From Dillenia suffruticosa (lineage: Eukaryota > Streptophyta > Magnoliopsida > Dilleniales > Dilleniaceae), in assembly GCA_033439265.1 (NCBI GenBank), contig JAVTVX010000019.1:20610039-20674038 (forward strand): a DNA stretch of 64,000 nt, given 5' to 3'. The translations under genes and the position numbers were made by a program. The number at the start of each line of letters is the position of its first letter. The stretch's first letter is position 1. Shown piece by piece: positions 1 to 12,065 of this stretch. Below the pieces are notes generated by a model, which saw nothing but the letters and a program-made list of their open reading frames with translations, did no database searches and was not told the origin of the DNA.

Positions 1-153
1 AGTTTCAGATAGATGCACACAATATAATAATTAACCAAGTACTTTTTGATGAAGAAGGTAGAGCTTACTTTTGTTTCATCTTATATTTCTAGTATTTTTT
101 CCCCGTGTTATATGTTGGTTCAGAACTAACAATTGGCTGGAATACTGTTGTAG

Positions 154-740
154 CTGTTGAGTCCAAGCTGCTCAAGGCAAGAATGAGGATGCAACAGAAG
201 TACCTAGATCAATTCTACATGTTGTATGATGATTTTCACATAACCAAGTTGCCTTTGCTGCCTGAAGAGGTCAGTGATAGCACATTCAAAATATTAATGA
301 ATGTTTTGGTACATATATAACTTATTTTTGTTACATGCATAGTCTTCTGTTCTTTTACCTTACTACGGACCTATTTACTAGTTTATCACTACTGAATTTG
401 TTGCAAGAGTTGGTTCTACTTGGTTTCTTTTTGTGGTCACTCTCTTTCCATTAAAAAAATAAAAACGAATACAAAAATATTTCGTCACTCTCCTTAGAGA
501 GCAATTTTTTATTCCTAGTCTTCGATGTGGAGCCTTCCCATTGACAAGATCTGCTTTTTCTAGGTCTGCGGGGTTGAATCTCTGAAGTCATTTTCTAAGA
601 ACTTTCTAACACCATATAAACCTTCCACTTCAAGAGGGAGCGTGGAAGAACTGGAGAGAAGAGTATCCACATTAAGGATTCAGTTGAAAGAAGCCGAAGC
701 AGAGCTGGAGAAACATAGAAAAGGAAAACAAAAGGTCTGA
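154..740 (+). CDS. GET3A: ATPase GET3A (ASNA1/ArsA family), C-terminal exons only
   Basis: Two exons are visible, about 154-269 and 564-740 (stop TGA 738-740). The first contains [20 protein letters not shown] followed by [16 protein letters not shown]; the second contains [20 protein letters not shown] and then an acidic/basic heptad-like tail ([20 protein letters not shown]) ending GKQKV. This is the C-terminal part of the cytosolic GET3 ATPase, which receives tail-anchored membrane proteins and hands them to the ER receptor. The coiled tail after the conserved KP is typical of plant GET3A. The join GAG|GTC keeps phase 0 with a GTCAGT donor and a TAG acceptor. The nucleotide-binding P-loop and switch regions lie outside the window on the left, and the exact 5' edge of the first exon (after TAG at 151-153) is my best guess. 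It converges with URM1. Confidence 0.87.
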
Positions 741-2509
741 TGCTTGATGTTTTTCTCTGTGTTTGACAAACAGTAGGCTCGCACCACTTGCACTGGGTTG
801 CCAAGTGAGAGTTAATTATTTACTGTCATCTCTGAATTTGTGTTCAGGTTGACAAGAGTGTCATAATCTGTCATTTTTTTTCTTTTGCATTCCTTTAAGA
901 AGATAATAATCTTCGTAGTGACTTGTATTTGTTACATGAAAAGCACTGGTGATTTAGCTTCTCCAGTTCATTCAAGGTTTGTAGAATGTTGAGTGATCTT
1001 TGTAGAATAATTAGCTAACAATTATTACCTTACTAGTGAAGATTTGTGGAATTTATCCAGTAGGAGGATACAATCCGCTTCTTTGTTTTTACCCCCCTTC
1101 TTTTCTATCTTTCTTGCCTAAACTGGTTGTGGGCTTGGTGTTAAGGCTTAAAGAAAGTAGATGCTGGTTGGTGTTTCTACATGTTTTGCTTGTAAGAGGG
1201 CAATATTTCACTGCTGTTCCTTTTTCTGCTGTCAACTTGGGAAAAAAAGGTTAACAGATTTTGGGTTTTCTCGTCTGTTATATGACATTAGCCATATCCT
1301 TTTCTTTGGTTAAGAGATGTACAAGTTTTCTTGTCTATTAATTTGTTATCTTGTAAGAGATACATATGAGCTTCTCTCCATGCGATGGGACTAAAGCATT
1401 CATACCCTTTTGACAAATGTGGTAAGGCTTGAATAACTACAAGTCGTGAGATTTAAAAATAGTGCGCATGTAAGGCCATTGCAGCAAAGTAGATTGTAGG
1501 AGGAAGCTTTGGTTCCTTGTTTTGGCAAGAAAAAGTTGCCCAACGGCATACATCTTATAGGTAATTTTATGTGTGTATTTTCGAGCGAAATAAACCCTTA
1601 ACAACCTGAAATATGAAAATAATAATAATAATAGAAGAAGAAGAAGAAGAAGAGGAAAGATACTTCTTTTACTCATAGAAATTTAGGTTTATGTTTTTTC
1701 ATAAAAATTTAAACATTTTATCTAAAACAATATTTTTTGAGTTTTGGAGTTCCACGTCTTAGGTGTTGGGTGGGGTTACTAATTCTCTCTTTTTTGTCAT
1801 TTTCTTTATTTTTGTCAAAGTTGTCACGAGTTGAGGTGGTCGAGTTTGTTTAAGACGCTAAATTAAGATTCTGATATGAAAGAGGGTGGGTGAACCCACG
1901 CTCAGCATTTCCTTTCTTTTTTTCCACCTCTTCAATGGGCATCCGTGTCTGTCCCATCTCCCAATTGGTTTAATCATCAGACCAAATGTCTATGCAAACA
2001 TATCTTTTTTATTTTCAAATCCAATCTTTTACTTTGTTTCTGGTTTTCATTTTTTTTTTAATAATATATTAAAAAATATGTTCATTTATTCAAATTTCTG
2101 AAAATACTAAACACGTCTTGCATATGAATGAAGGCACCCTGCACATTTTTGTCCAAATGGGTGCAAAATTTGGAGAACTGGTGGAGATGGAGTGGAGTGT
2201 TTTCCGCTGTTTTTAGTTAGTGGGATTTTTTTATTAAAGAAAAACATCTTTTGCATGTTTTTCGGATAAAACTTTATATTAGAAAACGTGAAACATCCCT
2301 TTTTCCACTTTGTAAAAAAGTTATATTTGTACACAAGTTCATTTTCCATGTTCATTTTTCAACTTTTCTTGGAAAATTGGAGTAATAGTCCATTACTGAT
2401 CACCATCTCCTCTTTGTTCAGTTCAAGAAGGAAAAAATTCAGATCACATAGCATGATTATGCTCCTACGATATGAAGTCCTTCGGCAATTGCCATAAACC
2501 AGAGACAAA
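741..2509. other. Intergenic, GET3A 3' flank
   Basis: AT-rich sequence between the 3' ends of two convergent genes. No coding pattern is convincing. A compound trinucleotide repeat lies at 1618-1656. The stretch 740-1400 is probably GET3A 3' UTR and downstream sequence. Confidence 0.6.
1618..1656. repeat. Compound microsatellite (AAT)n(AAG)n
   Basis: A run of AAT units passes directly into GAA/AAG units. It is a simple sequence repeat in intergenic DNA. Confidence 0.85.
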
Positions 2510-2690
2510 CCAACACTTGTTAACGTAGGTGAGATGGACACCTTCATCCCTTAACCAGGTCGAGAATTTGATTCCCCTTAAAAAACAATGTTAAGAGACC
2601 CGCCTCCACAAAGTGGACCCTGTCGATCCAAATTAGTTGGAACGAAATTTTGAATACTAGGTGATAGTCAAACCATGGTACCAGAAATAA
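2510..2690 (+). mobile_element. Degenerate tRNA-derived SINE
   Basis: The 3' half (box-B-like GAGAATTTGATTCCCC, then CCAAATTAGTTGGAACGAAA and TTTTGAATACTAGGTGATAG) matches the SINE at 12066-12262 by eye and is related to those at 16850, 17869 and 18204. The flanks ACCAGAGACAAACCA and ACCAGAAATAACCA may be an eroded target duplication. The A-tail is lost, so this is an older copy. Confidence 0.6.
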
Positions 2691-2944
2691 CCATACAATT
2701 GCTTCTTCCAAAAATATGTTCACATTGTCCAACAGCAGCATTCAAAGCATACCTAGTCCCATAAGCTTTTGCATAGGGGTTCTCAAGGCCAAAAGGCCCT
2801 AGACTAATAACATTAGTAAATGGGCAGAAAAGCTATCTCATTGCCTCCACATGTTACTTATAAAGAGCATACACCTACATGACGAACGAAATTGAGATGC
2901 CACACCGATTATATTAATCTTTTGGAACAAAAATTGAAGAAAAG

Positions 2945-5172
2945 CTACCCCCCATGCAGTGTTGAAATGAAAACTATCACGTCCTTCTCTTCTAAGGTGG
3001 TATCAAGTTGTCCACTTAGCTCCCAGTCACAATCATTCACTAGGACCAGTACTCCAGGTCTCCTGCATAGAAAGACAATAAAAAATTTATTTTCACCCCG
3101 TAAGAAAGCAACAATTCAAGAGAAGCTAGGACACTTATAGAAATGAGTGTCTCTAAGTCATGTCCGTGCACCCTTTGAACATGACAAAATATCATTTTTA
3201 ACTTATAATAATGCAAAATTTTGTAACCTCATTGTGTTATGTCCCATATCTGTGTCCACACAACATAAAGAATGAATGATAAGAGTAAATATAACATCAA
3301 ATCTACCTTCCCACCTCTCATGTCACAGATCTACTTATATTTTGGGAGGTAAACAAATAAGTCTGCTATTCTCAGAACAGAATTACATGGAGAGGGAACT
3401 ATGGGTTGGAGATGTGATTATGCACCGCGCAGGCTTAGAGAGTTCTACATTTCCAAATTGCTATTATAATCCATCAGAGGGGGAAAAAAATTGCAGCAAT
3501 TATTGAGCAGTAGAAAATCATCAACAAACTTTAGTTCTATTGTGCCCAATATGTAGGCTATGGCACCAGCCGTTAATCACATCCTTCTTTTAAGAACCAT
3601 AAGAGCTATACAGCACTTACACTGAGTCACCTTTCATGAACATTTCAGGCCTCTCCTTGATCAAATTGCTACGAACCCAAGAAAGCAGATATTTCATTGT
3701 CAACTGAGAGATCAGAAACAATCCTGTTATTTCAACAACAATTGGAGACAACTTATTTTTTTTCTTTTTTTCTTTATTTTTGGATCAGAAACCACAGGTA
3801 CAAAACCAAAAGCACAACCATTCTTTTCTCCTTTTGATCCCATCACAATTGGAAACTAGGGAGAAAATGGGAAGATTTACCTTGTCTTCTCCATCCTGAG
3901 GATTTACATTGACGTTGTGGATCTTCACTGAATCACAAAGAAGCTCCAGACCTCCCCTACATAAGAAAGTTGATAGCAAAGTCCCATATTACAAGAACAA
4001 GATAAGCATAACTGGATGCATTATATAGTAAAACCTCAATGAAGATTATTTTCAATGATAGGAAACATTGATTTATTTTTATAACAAGAAAGATAACTCC
4101 AATTAAGACCTTCATGACAAGGGGAGGGCAATTCAAATCACAACCCAATCAAATTAAAAAGAGCTACAATATCACACCATTTCTACCTCAATAGATTATT
4201 ATTATTAATTTTCTTTTTGGCCCGGGGGGTGTTGGGCACATTTCCATAAATGTCATAAGATACACATATCTCCAACTTAGATCAACCATCACCTAAATAA
4301 TGGGATAGATCACCAGGCTTTGTGCATCTCAAAGAGAATTCCTACAGTGCAGAGAGAGATAAAGATTGGAGAACCTTTGCCCATTCAGTGATCCATGGCG
4401 AAGGTCAAAACTGTGACATGCTCCATTTCAGTGGAAACTCAAATCCCTTCTGCAACCAAATTTATTATCATCTTTTTTGAAATGGCCTGTCTTCTTCCTC
4501 CCAACAAAAAAAACACACGCACACACAAAATAGCCTATATTTGGCTTAGAATGACAAAAATACTCTTCAGTTGCAAAATTATTTTAATAAGGCCTTGAAT
4601 TTCACAGAGCTAATGCGCAAGTAACAAATGAATCTAAAAGGAAATGCATGCAAAAACCACGTCAAGGGTTCTTCCTGTCGATTATGATGGACTCCTATTG
4701 GACCAGAATAAATTTCCTTCAGACAGTCAAAAAGATCAAAGCATATGATGCTAAACTAATTCTAGATGAACTAAAGATGAAATGCAACCTCAAAAAGTCT
4801 AGAGAACCAATATCAATCAACTTCAGGAATCACCAAGCAATAACGGACTGTCAAAATTGATATCTTTAATGTACATTTTTTTGTTCTAATCAATCCTTTT
4901 TTCCCAAAACCATGTCACACCCGGAAATTGACACCATAAAATGGTCTTGCTGCTCGTTTCTACGTCAAAGTTCTTAGCATCTCTTTCTCTCTCTCAAACT
5001 CTCTCTCTCTATCTCTCCCCAGTATAAGACTTCCAATTTCTATAGCTTAGCAAAGATTAAATTCACAAGTACAGAATCGAGGAAATCAAGAGAAATTCAG
5101 ATAAAAAATAATTAAACAGGAAAAGGGAAAACCCCCAAAATCAACTTACCCAAATTCTAACGTCAGTTGCAT
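2945..5172 (-). CDS. URM1: Ubiquitin-related modifier 1 (URM1), complete, 4 exons
   Basis: Exons are 5172-5150, 3956-3881, 3703-3621 and 3062-2945 (300 nt, 99 aa plus TAG). The protein starts [17 protein letters not shown], contains [17 protein letters not shown] and [18 protein letters not shown], and ends [11 protein letters not shown]1 is a beta-grasp protein that is both a sulfur carrier for 2-thiolation of wobble uridine in cytosolic tRNAs and a lysine-conjugated modifier. The C-terminal GG, needed for adenylation and thiocarboxylation by the E1-like enzyme, is present. Length matches the family exactly. Introns are GT-AG and phases agree; intron 1 splits a glycine codon in the GGG. The first coding exon is only 23 nt, so an ORF scan would miss it. 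The start is in an EST-like leader only 150 bp from the LTR of the Copia element at 5321, so its core promoter is short or lies in the LTR. Confidence 0.95.
4979..5018. repeat. TC-rich tract in URM1 intron 1
   Basis: Imperfect (TC)n on the + strand, that is GA-rich on the URM1 coding strand, shortly after the first donor site. It is similar in position to the GA/TC tracts near the starts of the TCP, MEE50 and PLD genes. Confidence 0.7.
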
Positions 5173-5320
5173 GCTTCCGTCACGAATTTCTGAGAGAGGG
5201 ATTCTGCTGTTGTTTGACGCCAACAGAATCCTGAAACCCCTAAGCCCTGAATTCCGTCCCTGATGAGTTATTTAATGAGTTCTCCCATGCAGTAAAACGA
5301 CGCCGTTGCATTCTAGGGAA

Positions 5321-5876
5321 AATTTCATAATACTCATTGAAGTTTGTCAATTTGGCGACTAGCCCCCTGAAGTCTTAAAATTAACAGCATCCCTTATTGT
5401 TGGTTATTTATGCCCATTATGGGCATTTGGGTAATTAAGGAATGAGGTAACTCTCATCCTTAATTACCATTAACCAATATTTTGATAACCCACCACCAAT
5501 TAAGTAAATTGGTCTTACCTTCCTTCTGAGAGAGGGAACAATGGAGGAAACTTTCATTCTCCTACCTTGTGAGTGGAAAGCATCCATGGCTAGGGTTTTG
5601 CACAATATATTCTCTAGAGAGAGAAAATAGAGAGAGGGATGGAGATTTTCGCGTAGGAAAATCTCCCATCGTCAGACGATTCACCGGACATGAGGATTGC
5701 GGCGTTGTGATGCTGTGGTGGTGATTCGACTAACCTCGTGATCACCATCCGACCGTGCGATCCGTTCGAGGGACATCGCGACACGGTAGATTTTGGAGAC
5801 CGCCCAATAGAGGTATTTATCCTGAAAATTCCGATCTATTTAATTCACGCTTCCGCATGCGTGATTAAATCCAACA
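5321..5876 (+). repeat. 5' LTR of the Copia element
   Basis: Matches 9942-10512 from TTTCATAATACTCATTG to AAATCCAACA. By eye there are 11 substitutions (10 of them transitions), a 1-bp indel and a 16-bp indel, about 2 percent divergence. It ends in CA. The expected leading TG reads AA here. Confidence 0.9.
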
Positions 5877-5877
5877 T

Positions 5878-5889
5878 TGGTATCAGAAC
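5878..5889 (+). other. Primer-binding site (initiator Met tRNA)
   Basis: TGGTATCAGAAC starts two bases after the 5' LTR end. It resembles the TGGTATCAGAGC complement of the 3' end of initiator tRNA-Met used by plant Copia elements, with one mismatch near the end. Confidence 0.85.
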
Positions 5890-6269
5890 AGTGGTTGGAT
5901 TTAATTTAATAATTTTCAGAATTATTTTTGGGTTTTTAAAATTTTGGGGTCCGGATCACGGATGAGTTTCGTGAATCCGAGAACACTGCAAGAATACCCA
6001 TGGCCCAAGGATTACAAATATATTTTTTATTTAATTTTCCGAGCATGTTTGGGTCATGAAAAGTCCGGTCAAAATTTGCGACCCTACGGACATAAAACCA
6101 CGGAGGGCCGCGACTGTGGTGGTTGATTTCCAGAATTTTTGGGTTTGAATCCTCCTAAAATCGAGTATAGGATGTTTGGAGGATACCCACAAATTTTTCC
6201 CAGTTGAAAAATGCAAGAAAAAACAGCCGGATTTGTATTTTTCAAAAAAATGGGTCAAAAAACCCGTTG

Positions 6270-6850
6270 CAGGACCCGTCGGGCGAAGATGACCCGGCCC
6301 AGACCCACGGGCGCGTGACACTCACGCGCCAGGAGGAGCGTCTGCGAGGCGCGTGGAGCGGGAGGTAGCGGATCGGGTCGGACCCTGACCCGGACTGACC
6401 CGCAAACCGACCCGACCGGGTCGGACTCGAACCCGTTGACCGGTCAGTCGGGTCAACCCTGACCCGTTGACCGGGTCAGTCGGGTCAACCTTGACCCGTT
6501 GACCGACCCGGTATGACCGGCTCAGCTCGTGAAGGCGCGTGAGCCACGCCGCCGCGACTGGGCGCGCGTGAGCCACGCCGCCGCGACTGGGCGCGCGTGA
6601 GCCGCGACTGGGCGCGCGTGAGCCGCGCCGCCACGACTGGGCACGCGTGAGCCGCGCCGCCCCAGGCGCGTGGCAGCGCGTCTGAGCCGCGCTGCGCGTC
6701 TGAGCAGCGCTGCGCGTCTGGCGCGTGGCAGCGCGACTGAGCCGCCCTGCGCGTCTGGCGCGTGAGCCAGACTGCTGCCAGCGCGTGAAGGCGCGTGGCA
6801 GCACGTGGAGGCTCACCGCCGGCGCGTGGAGGCGCGCGGCGGCGCGTGAA
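6270..6850. repeat. GC-rich minisatellite in the Copia leader
   Basis: A sharp GC island in AT-rich DNA. It has two blocks: repeats of GACCCGTTGACCGGGTCAGT type at about 6420-6515, and units of about 27-34 bp around GCGCGTGAGCCGCGCCGCC at about 6525-6670, followed by scrambled GCGCGTGGCAGCGCG words. The long frame across it on the minus strand is a by-product of composition, not a gene. Confidence 0.8.
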
Positions 6851-7269
6851 GTCGCTAAAAATTGAATTTTTTCAACTTTTGGGGGTCTTATATCCATAAA
6901 TTTGATTTTTTTGTGGGTTTTTGTGTGCCGAATCACAATCCAAATAGTAAGATACGATTCCAAGTTGTGGTGTATGGTGTCCGTTGACTCATACGCTCGC
7001 TTTGGGGTCGTAATCAAGTTATTTTGGTCTTGATGATTCGTAGGGCATACAAAAATGTGATAATAAGCATCTCCAAGTCACAAATATTTCTCTTAATGCG
7101 TTGAGAACTGTCGTATTAAATTTTTGCAAGGAGAGTAAACTGAATGATGTGATCTGCGCGATTTTATCAGTAGATTCAGTTTATTCTCGAGAGATAAAAT
7201 CTAACGGGAATCTGAGCCAAGAGATGATGGGCCCCAGGGTGGGCACCGAGCCTCAGGGTATACGAGATA

Positions 7270-9860
7270 AAGAGATCTAGTGTGTATGGTACAAAAGATT
7301 TGCCAAGTTAGGGCAACGCTTAACAGTGGCATATACGATGACTTAGTCTCATTTTTCGAATCATATTCTATGAACATGTCGGTTCGACTCGTCCCAAAAG
7401 AGCATAGTGTTGCTCTATTCGGCTCCTATGTGAGGATGCAGAAGAAAAGGGTTAATCATACAATGAAACAAATGTCGAGTATGATCACCGAGTTAATATA
7501 TACGAACGAGTAAATTTCGGATGGAATTTAGATTCTGGATGTGATCCAGTTTTTACCTGATTCATGGGAAACCGTGAAATCCTATCTCACATTTGACGAA
7601 AGTATTCGTACTTTCGTTAACGTGAGTACATATTGTGAGATCGATGAGGAGCACCTAGAGGCGAGTAGGCCACACTTGAGTCATGCTTATTTAGAAGAGT
7701 CAAGTAAGGACTTCCCCGGCGCTAAGCCTAGCGTACGAGACTCGAGATCTAGGTAATAAAAATCATCCGACAAAACCGACAACGAGGTACAAGAACGCAA
7801 GAAGAAGGAATTTGATTATACCAAAGTAAATTGTTACGTTTGAGGTAGATTTGGTCATTTCGCTCGTGAGTGTGACGAGCAGAAATTAATATTCTTTTTT
7901 CTTTACGTAGTTTGAGATTTGTCTCATTCACTATAATACTCGCTGATTTCTCTCCTTTGAAATCAGGAGCAACCGACCACGTAACTCGAGACAGGAGTGC
8001 GTAAATATAGTTCCGTCAGGTAAATCCTTAAGCTTAGAGGATTTACGTTAAGGACAGAGCATTTGTCGTTGTCAGAGGGAACGACACTTGCTATGACGTC
8101 CTCAATATTGTAGGTATTCGACGGATCTACAATTTTGTACCTTATCTAAAATTGACTACGATATGCGTAAAATCATTCCCTTGTTTTTAATACGATAATT
8201 TTTTAAATAATTCTGGTTTTAATCCATGATGGAATGTATGCACTGGGTGCTACTCCTTGTAATGGTTTCTTGTCATTCTACTATTGTCTTTACATCTGAT
8301 TGCGTAGATGATGATGTAAATGAATGACATAGTAGACTTAAACATATGGGGTAAGAGATGATGAATCGGTTAGTAGCGAGAGGTTTATTGGACCCGCTGA
8401 CCAAATTCGAGTTACCCGTATGTGAGTTTTGCCTAGTCGGCAAAATGACGAGAAAACCATTTGGCTATGCAATGAGAGCTGGGACTCCATTGCAGTTAAC
8501 TATTGTGTTTTCCTTCTTTTTATTGTGGTCTCATGAGCATGAGAGCCGGAAATGGAGTTGTGTAGATAATTATAGATGCTTACGTGCGTTTCGGTTCATT
8601 TATCTGATCTCGCACAAGTCTGAGGCATAAGACTGCTTCAGGAGGTTCATTAGCGAGATTGAGAATCAGTTAGATTTGAGAGTAGAGACTCTCAGAATCG
8701 AGCGAGAACGCAAGTATTCGCCTAAACTACACATGGGGCTCTATTTCGATAAGAGTATTACGAGTCTACTGACTATTAGTCAGTTCCCCATTTGAGCTTT
8801 GGACAAGGAGGCAGCCTGACCTTAGCCACTTGAGGTTATGGGGTTGTGCCATGATTTCTCGCATTCACACGGTGAGTTAGACCCGCGAGAAAATATGTGT
8901 TCTTAGGCGAACACGAACGGCACTATAATCGAGATTGAGTCTCGTAATACTATATTTCTTGAGAATGATTTCCCTAAGAGAGGAGAAATCAATTTGGACC
9001 TTACCTTTTATGCGATAGATGAGCCTAACGGTTCGAGGAGCCCAGCGGCGGGATACAAGAATCCACTATAGATCTTGATCTTAGTGGGAGCGATCCATCA
9101 AAAGGTAAAGATTTTTCTATCCTCCTAAGAGCATCAAGCATATATATTTAAACGTTGTTTTCTCGATTGAGGGTGAGACCCTCATTGCGACTTAGAGGAT
9201 GATGAAAAATCTAAAACGGTTCGAGAGGCTCTCGAGAGTTTTGCAAAAGAGACAAAAGACCGTTTATTGAAGGCCATAAATGAAGAGAAGGAATTGATGA
9301 GAATCAACGGGGTCTGGGATCTAGTTGATTAGCCTAAGGGCGGAAGGACTATTGGGAACAAGTAGGTTCTCAAAGTCAAGATAAAGGTTAACGGATTGAT
9401 GAAGAGATAAAGGACCCGTCTAGTAACCAAGGGTTACACTTAGACTGAGGGGTGGACTATCGATGAGTCATAGTCTAATTTATCTCGATCCGTTTATCTT
9501 AGAGCGATTGTCATTAACATGGATTTAGAGTCACATCACAAGGACGTAATGACCGCTTTCGTAGTGGAAGTCTAGATGAGGCGATCTACATGGAGCATCC
9601 CTTTGGGTTCGTTCTAGTAGATCAGGTGGATAAGGTCTATTGATTTTAGAAATCAAAATACGACCTTAAGCTATCATCTAGACAGCGGCGCTTGAGATTT
9701 CACGAGAATGTGATATCTTATGGTTTTGTAACGATCGAGTAGGATCATTGCATATATCTGATACGTCCCGATGACTCATTTATGAGCATATTCGCATATG
9801 TAGGTAACATTCTGTTGGCTGGGAACAACAAAGAGTATCCAATGATCATTGTAACATAGT
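7270..9860 (+). pseudogene. Broken Copia gag-pol remnant
   Basis: Recognisable pieces, in order: a gag segment (IQFLPDSWETVKSYLTFDES at about 7541-7600 onward), a zinc knuckle at 7832-7877 in which the second cysteine position is a TGA (7841-7843), a GAG-pre-integrase piece near 8370-8465 (LPVCEFCLVGKMTRKPFG), integrase pieces to about 9000, and reverse transcriptase pieces at about 9300-9850 (WDLVD with a stop, later IYMEHPFGFV). The catalytic YVDD position reads YVGN at 9797-9808. Stops and frameshifts are frequent, so no functional polyprotein can be made. No RNase H homology is seen after this point. Confidence 0.85.
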
Positions 9861-9941
9861 TAAGAGGTTTTAGTTCATTCTCAGATTTTGGATCCATAGG
9901 GATCGCTTGAAGAGTATCCAATGACCATGTTTCATACCACG

Positions 9942-10512
9942 TGTTTCATAATACTCATTGAAGTTTGTCAATTTGGCGACTAGCCCCCTGAAGTCTTAAA
10001 ATTAACAGCATCCCTTATTTTGGTTATTTATGCCCATTATGGGCATTTGGGTAATTAAGGAATGGGGTAACTCCCATCCTTAATTACCATTAACCAATAT
10101 TTTGGTAACCCACCACCAATTAAGTGAATTGGTCTTACCTTCCTTCTGAGAGAGGGAACAATGGAGGAAACTCTCCTTCTCCTACCTTGTGAGTGGAAAG
10201 CATCCATGGGAAACCATGATGGAGGCTAGGGTTTTGCACAACATATTCTCTAGAGAGAGAAAATAGAGAGAGGGATGGAGATTTTCGCGTAGGAAAATCT
10301 CCCATCGTCAGACGATTCACCGGACATGAGGATTGCGGCGTTGTGATGCTGTGGTGGTGATTCGACTAACCTCGTGATCACCATCCGACCGTGCGATCCG
10401 TTCGAGGGACATCGCGACACGGTGGATTTTGGAGACCGCCCAATAGAGGTATTTATCCCGAAAATTCCGATCTATTTAATTCACGCTTCCGCATGCACGA
10501 TTAAATCCAACA
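9942..10512 (+). repeat. 3' LTR of the Copia element
   Basis: Starts TGTTTCATAA and ends ATCCAACA. It is 16 bp longer than the 5' copy near 10210-10225 because of an extra GAAACCATGATGGAGG-like segment. No clear polypurine tract precedes it. Confidence 0.9.
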
Positions 10513-12065
10513 TCCTTATGATACAAACTATTGGAAAAGTGCCATTTTTCTTTTCCTTTTTCACTCATATCCCCACCTAAATTTCCACATATGCTTTTAT
10601 ATTTTTTTTAATTTCTTTTTCCTTTTGACAAATCGTTCACATTTGCTAATAGTGCAAATCACAAGGGCTATTTTACTAGTTTTAAACCTTCATAGAAAAA
10701 TTGCAAAAATGGCAAACTACAAGAATATTTTACCATTTGCCCCAAAATTTATTGGAATTCTAAGATGACTTAAAATAAGGTTTGATCCGGGGAGAAGATT
10801 TTTACGTTTTAAAAATTAAGGTTAGTCCTAGGGTTGCAAAGGTGAACTAAAATCATTGCCAAAAAGTATCACTGCGTTAGTAGATCAAAGAAGAAGAGAA
10901 GGATTCTCCATCTCAATCATTGAAATCTCAAGTATGCAATGCATGCTTTAAAGAGAATCACATAAATCATATATTCTTGGAAGAAGAAGAAGAAGACTCT
11001 CTGTTCGAAATGTTTCAAGCGATGGGTTTATGTGAAGAGGAATATCCAAAGTTAAAAAGTGTCATGCTTTCACAAAGAAGAAAAACAACTATCCATGCAA
11101 GGGCGTATTGTTCTGTAGCACTTATTCTGAAAGCCTATGCAGCTATAACACACCTTCAGGCAAAAGGCCAGGAATCGGGCAACTATAGACCACATTGCAA
11201 ATGGTTGGAGGAAAACCAAGCACCTTGCCGCCTTCAACACACTCGTTACCATCACCTTTCAATAGTGACATGAAAAGAAAGGTTAGCAAAAATGGGACAG
11301 TGTATTATCAGTGTGTAATCGGTTCTCAACTTGTCGATTGAAATTCAGGTTCTCAATCCCTGCGGGATGGAGCACCAGAAGTTTTAAAAATTATACCACA
11401 ATAACAATCAAATTCTACCTTACTCTATCACGAACACATTGTTAGTAGACATTGGGAAACATTACATTGCTGAAAAGCAGCAAGAGCCACGAAGGGCACA
11501 CTCAAGAAGCTAAGATTATCCATAGGTAGGTATTTTCCCATATTCGTATTGTCTTGGAATGGTCGTGGCTATGGTAGGAGACATTATTAAGGGAACTTCG
11601 GTTTACATCCAACAGTATCAAGCTTTGAAATTGAAAAATGGGTGAGAAACCCATCAACACGAAGTCCATCCAGTAAATCAATTCTTTTGTCTCTCTTTTT
11701 TTTTGGGTTCAATTTTGTCTCTTTTTTTCTTTTCTCCCCAGCGGTATCGGAGCTACACTCCTACGAAGTGATTCAAGTGTCTATGGAGACCTATTTAAAA
11801 ATAACTCTTTCAATATAATTTTTTTCATTCTTAAATTTTAGACCCGATAATTGATTAACGAACTTAGTATCCAATCCTACTAAATCAACTTTCTATTAAT
11901 TCAATTCTTTTGTCTCAACCTACTTGACAATTAAGATCTGAAATTCTTTGTAAGAATAAGTTTGGCAGTGGACATGCCCACAGTTATACAATGGCATATT
12001 GGATTTCTATTCTTACTCGTGGTTTATGTGATCTTCTGGTTGCATTTCTCAAAGCGTCCCAAGCC
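10513..12065. other. Intergenic between the Copia element and a SINE
   Basis: AT-rich. A frame at about 10920-11273 is open for 117 codons but has no ATG near its start and no family resemblance that I recognise. Nothing else can be supported. Confidence 0.5.

Larger units (their letters stand above)
5321..10512 (+). mobile_element. Non-autonomous Copia-type LTR retrotransposon
   Basis: Two near-identical direct repeats (5321-5876 and 9942-10512) bound about 4.1 kb of internal sequence. The order is LTR, primer-binding site, untranslated leader with a GC-rich minisatellite, gag remnant with zinc knuckle, GAG-pre-integrase, integrase remnants, then a partial reverse transcriptase. This order (integrase before reverse transcriptase) defines Copia. 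All frames carry many stops and frameshifts, and RNase H is not seen before the 3' LTR. I find no matching 5-bp target duplication: the 3' flank is TCCTT, and the 5' LTR lacks the TG that starts the 3' LTR. It separates URM1 from PEX16. Confidence 0.9.

Noticed and set aside
6322..7017. A 231-residue Arg/Ser/Ala-rich open frame on the minus strand
   Set aside because: It coincides with the GC-rich minisatellite in the Copia leader; high GC content and tandem units remove stops. The translation is low complexity and resembles no family.
10920..11273. A 117-codon open frame with Glu-rich and Cys residues
   Set aside because: It has no ATG near its start, no recognised family, no neighbouring exon signals, and lies in repeat-rich intergenic DNA.
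11500..11660. A short stretch reading SWNGRG, recalling the start of a LINE endonuclease
   Set aside because: The similarity covers only a few residues and stops follow at once; not enough to call an element.
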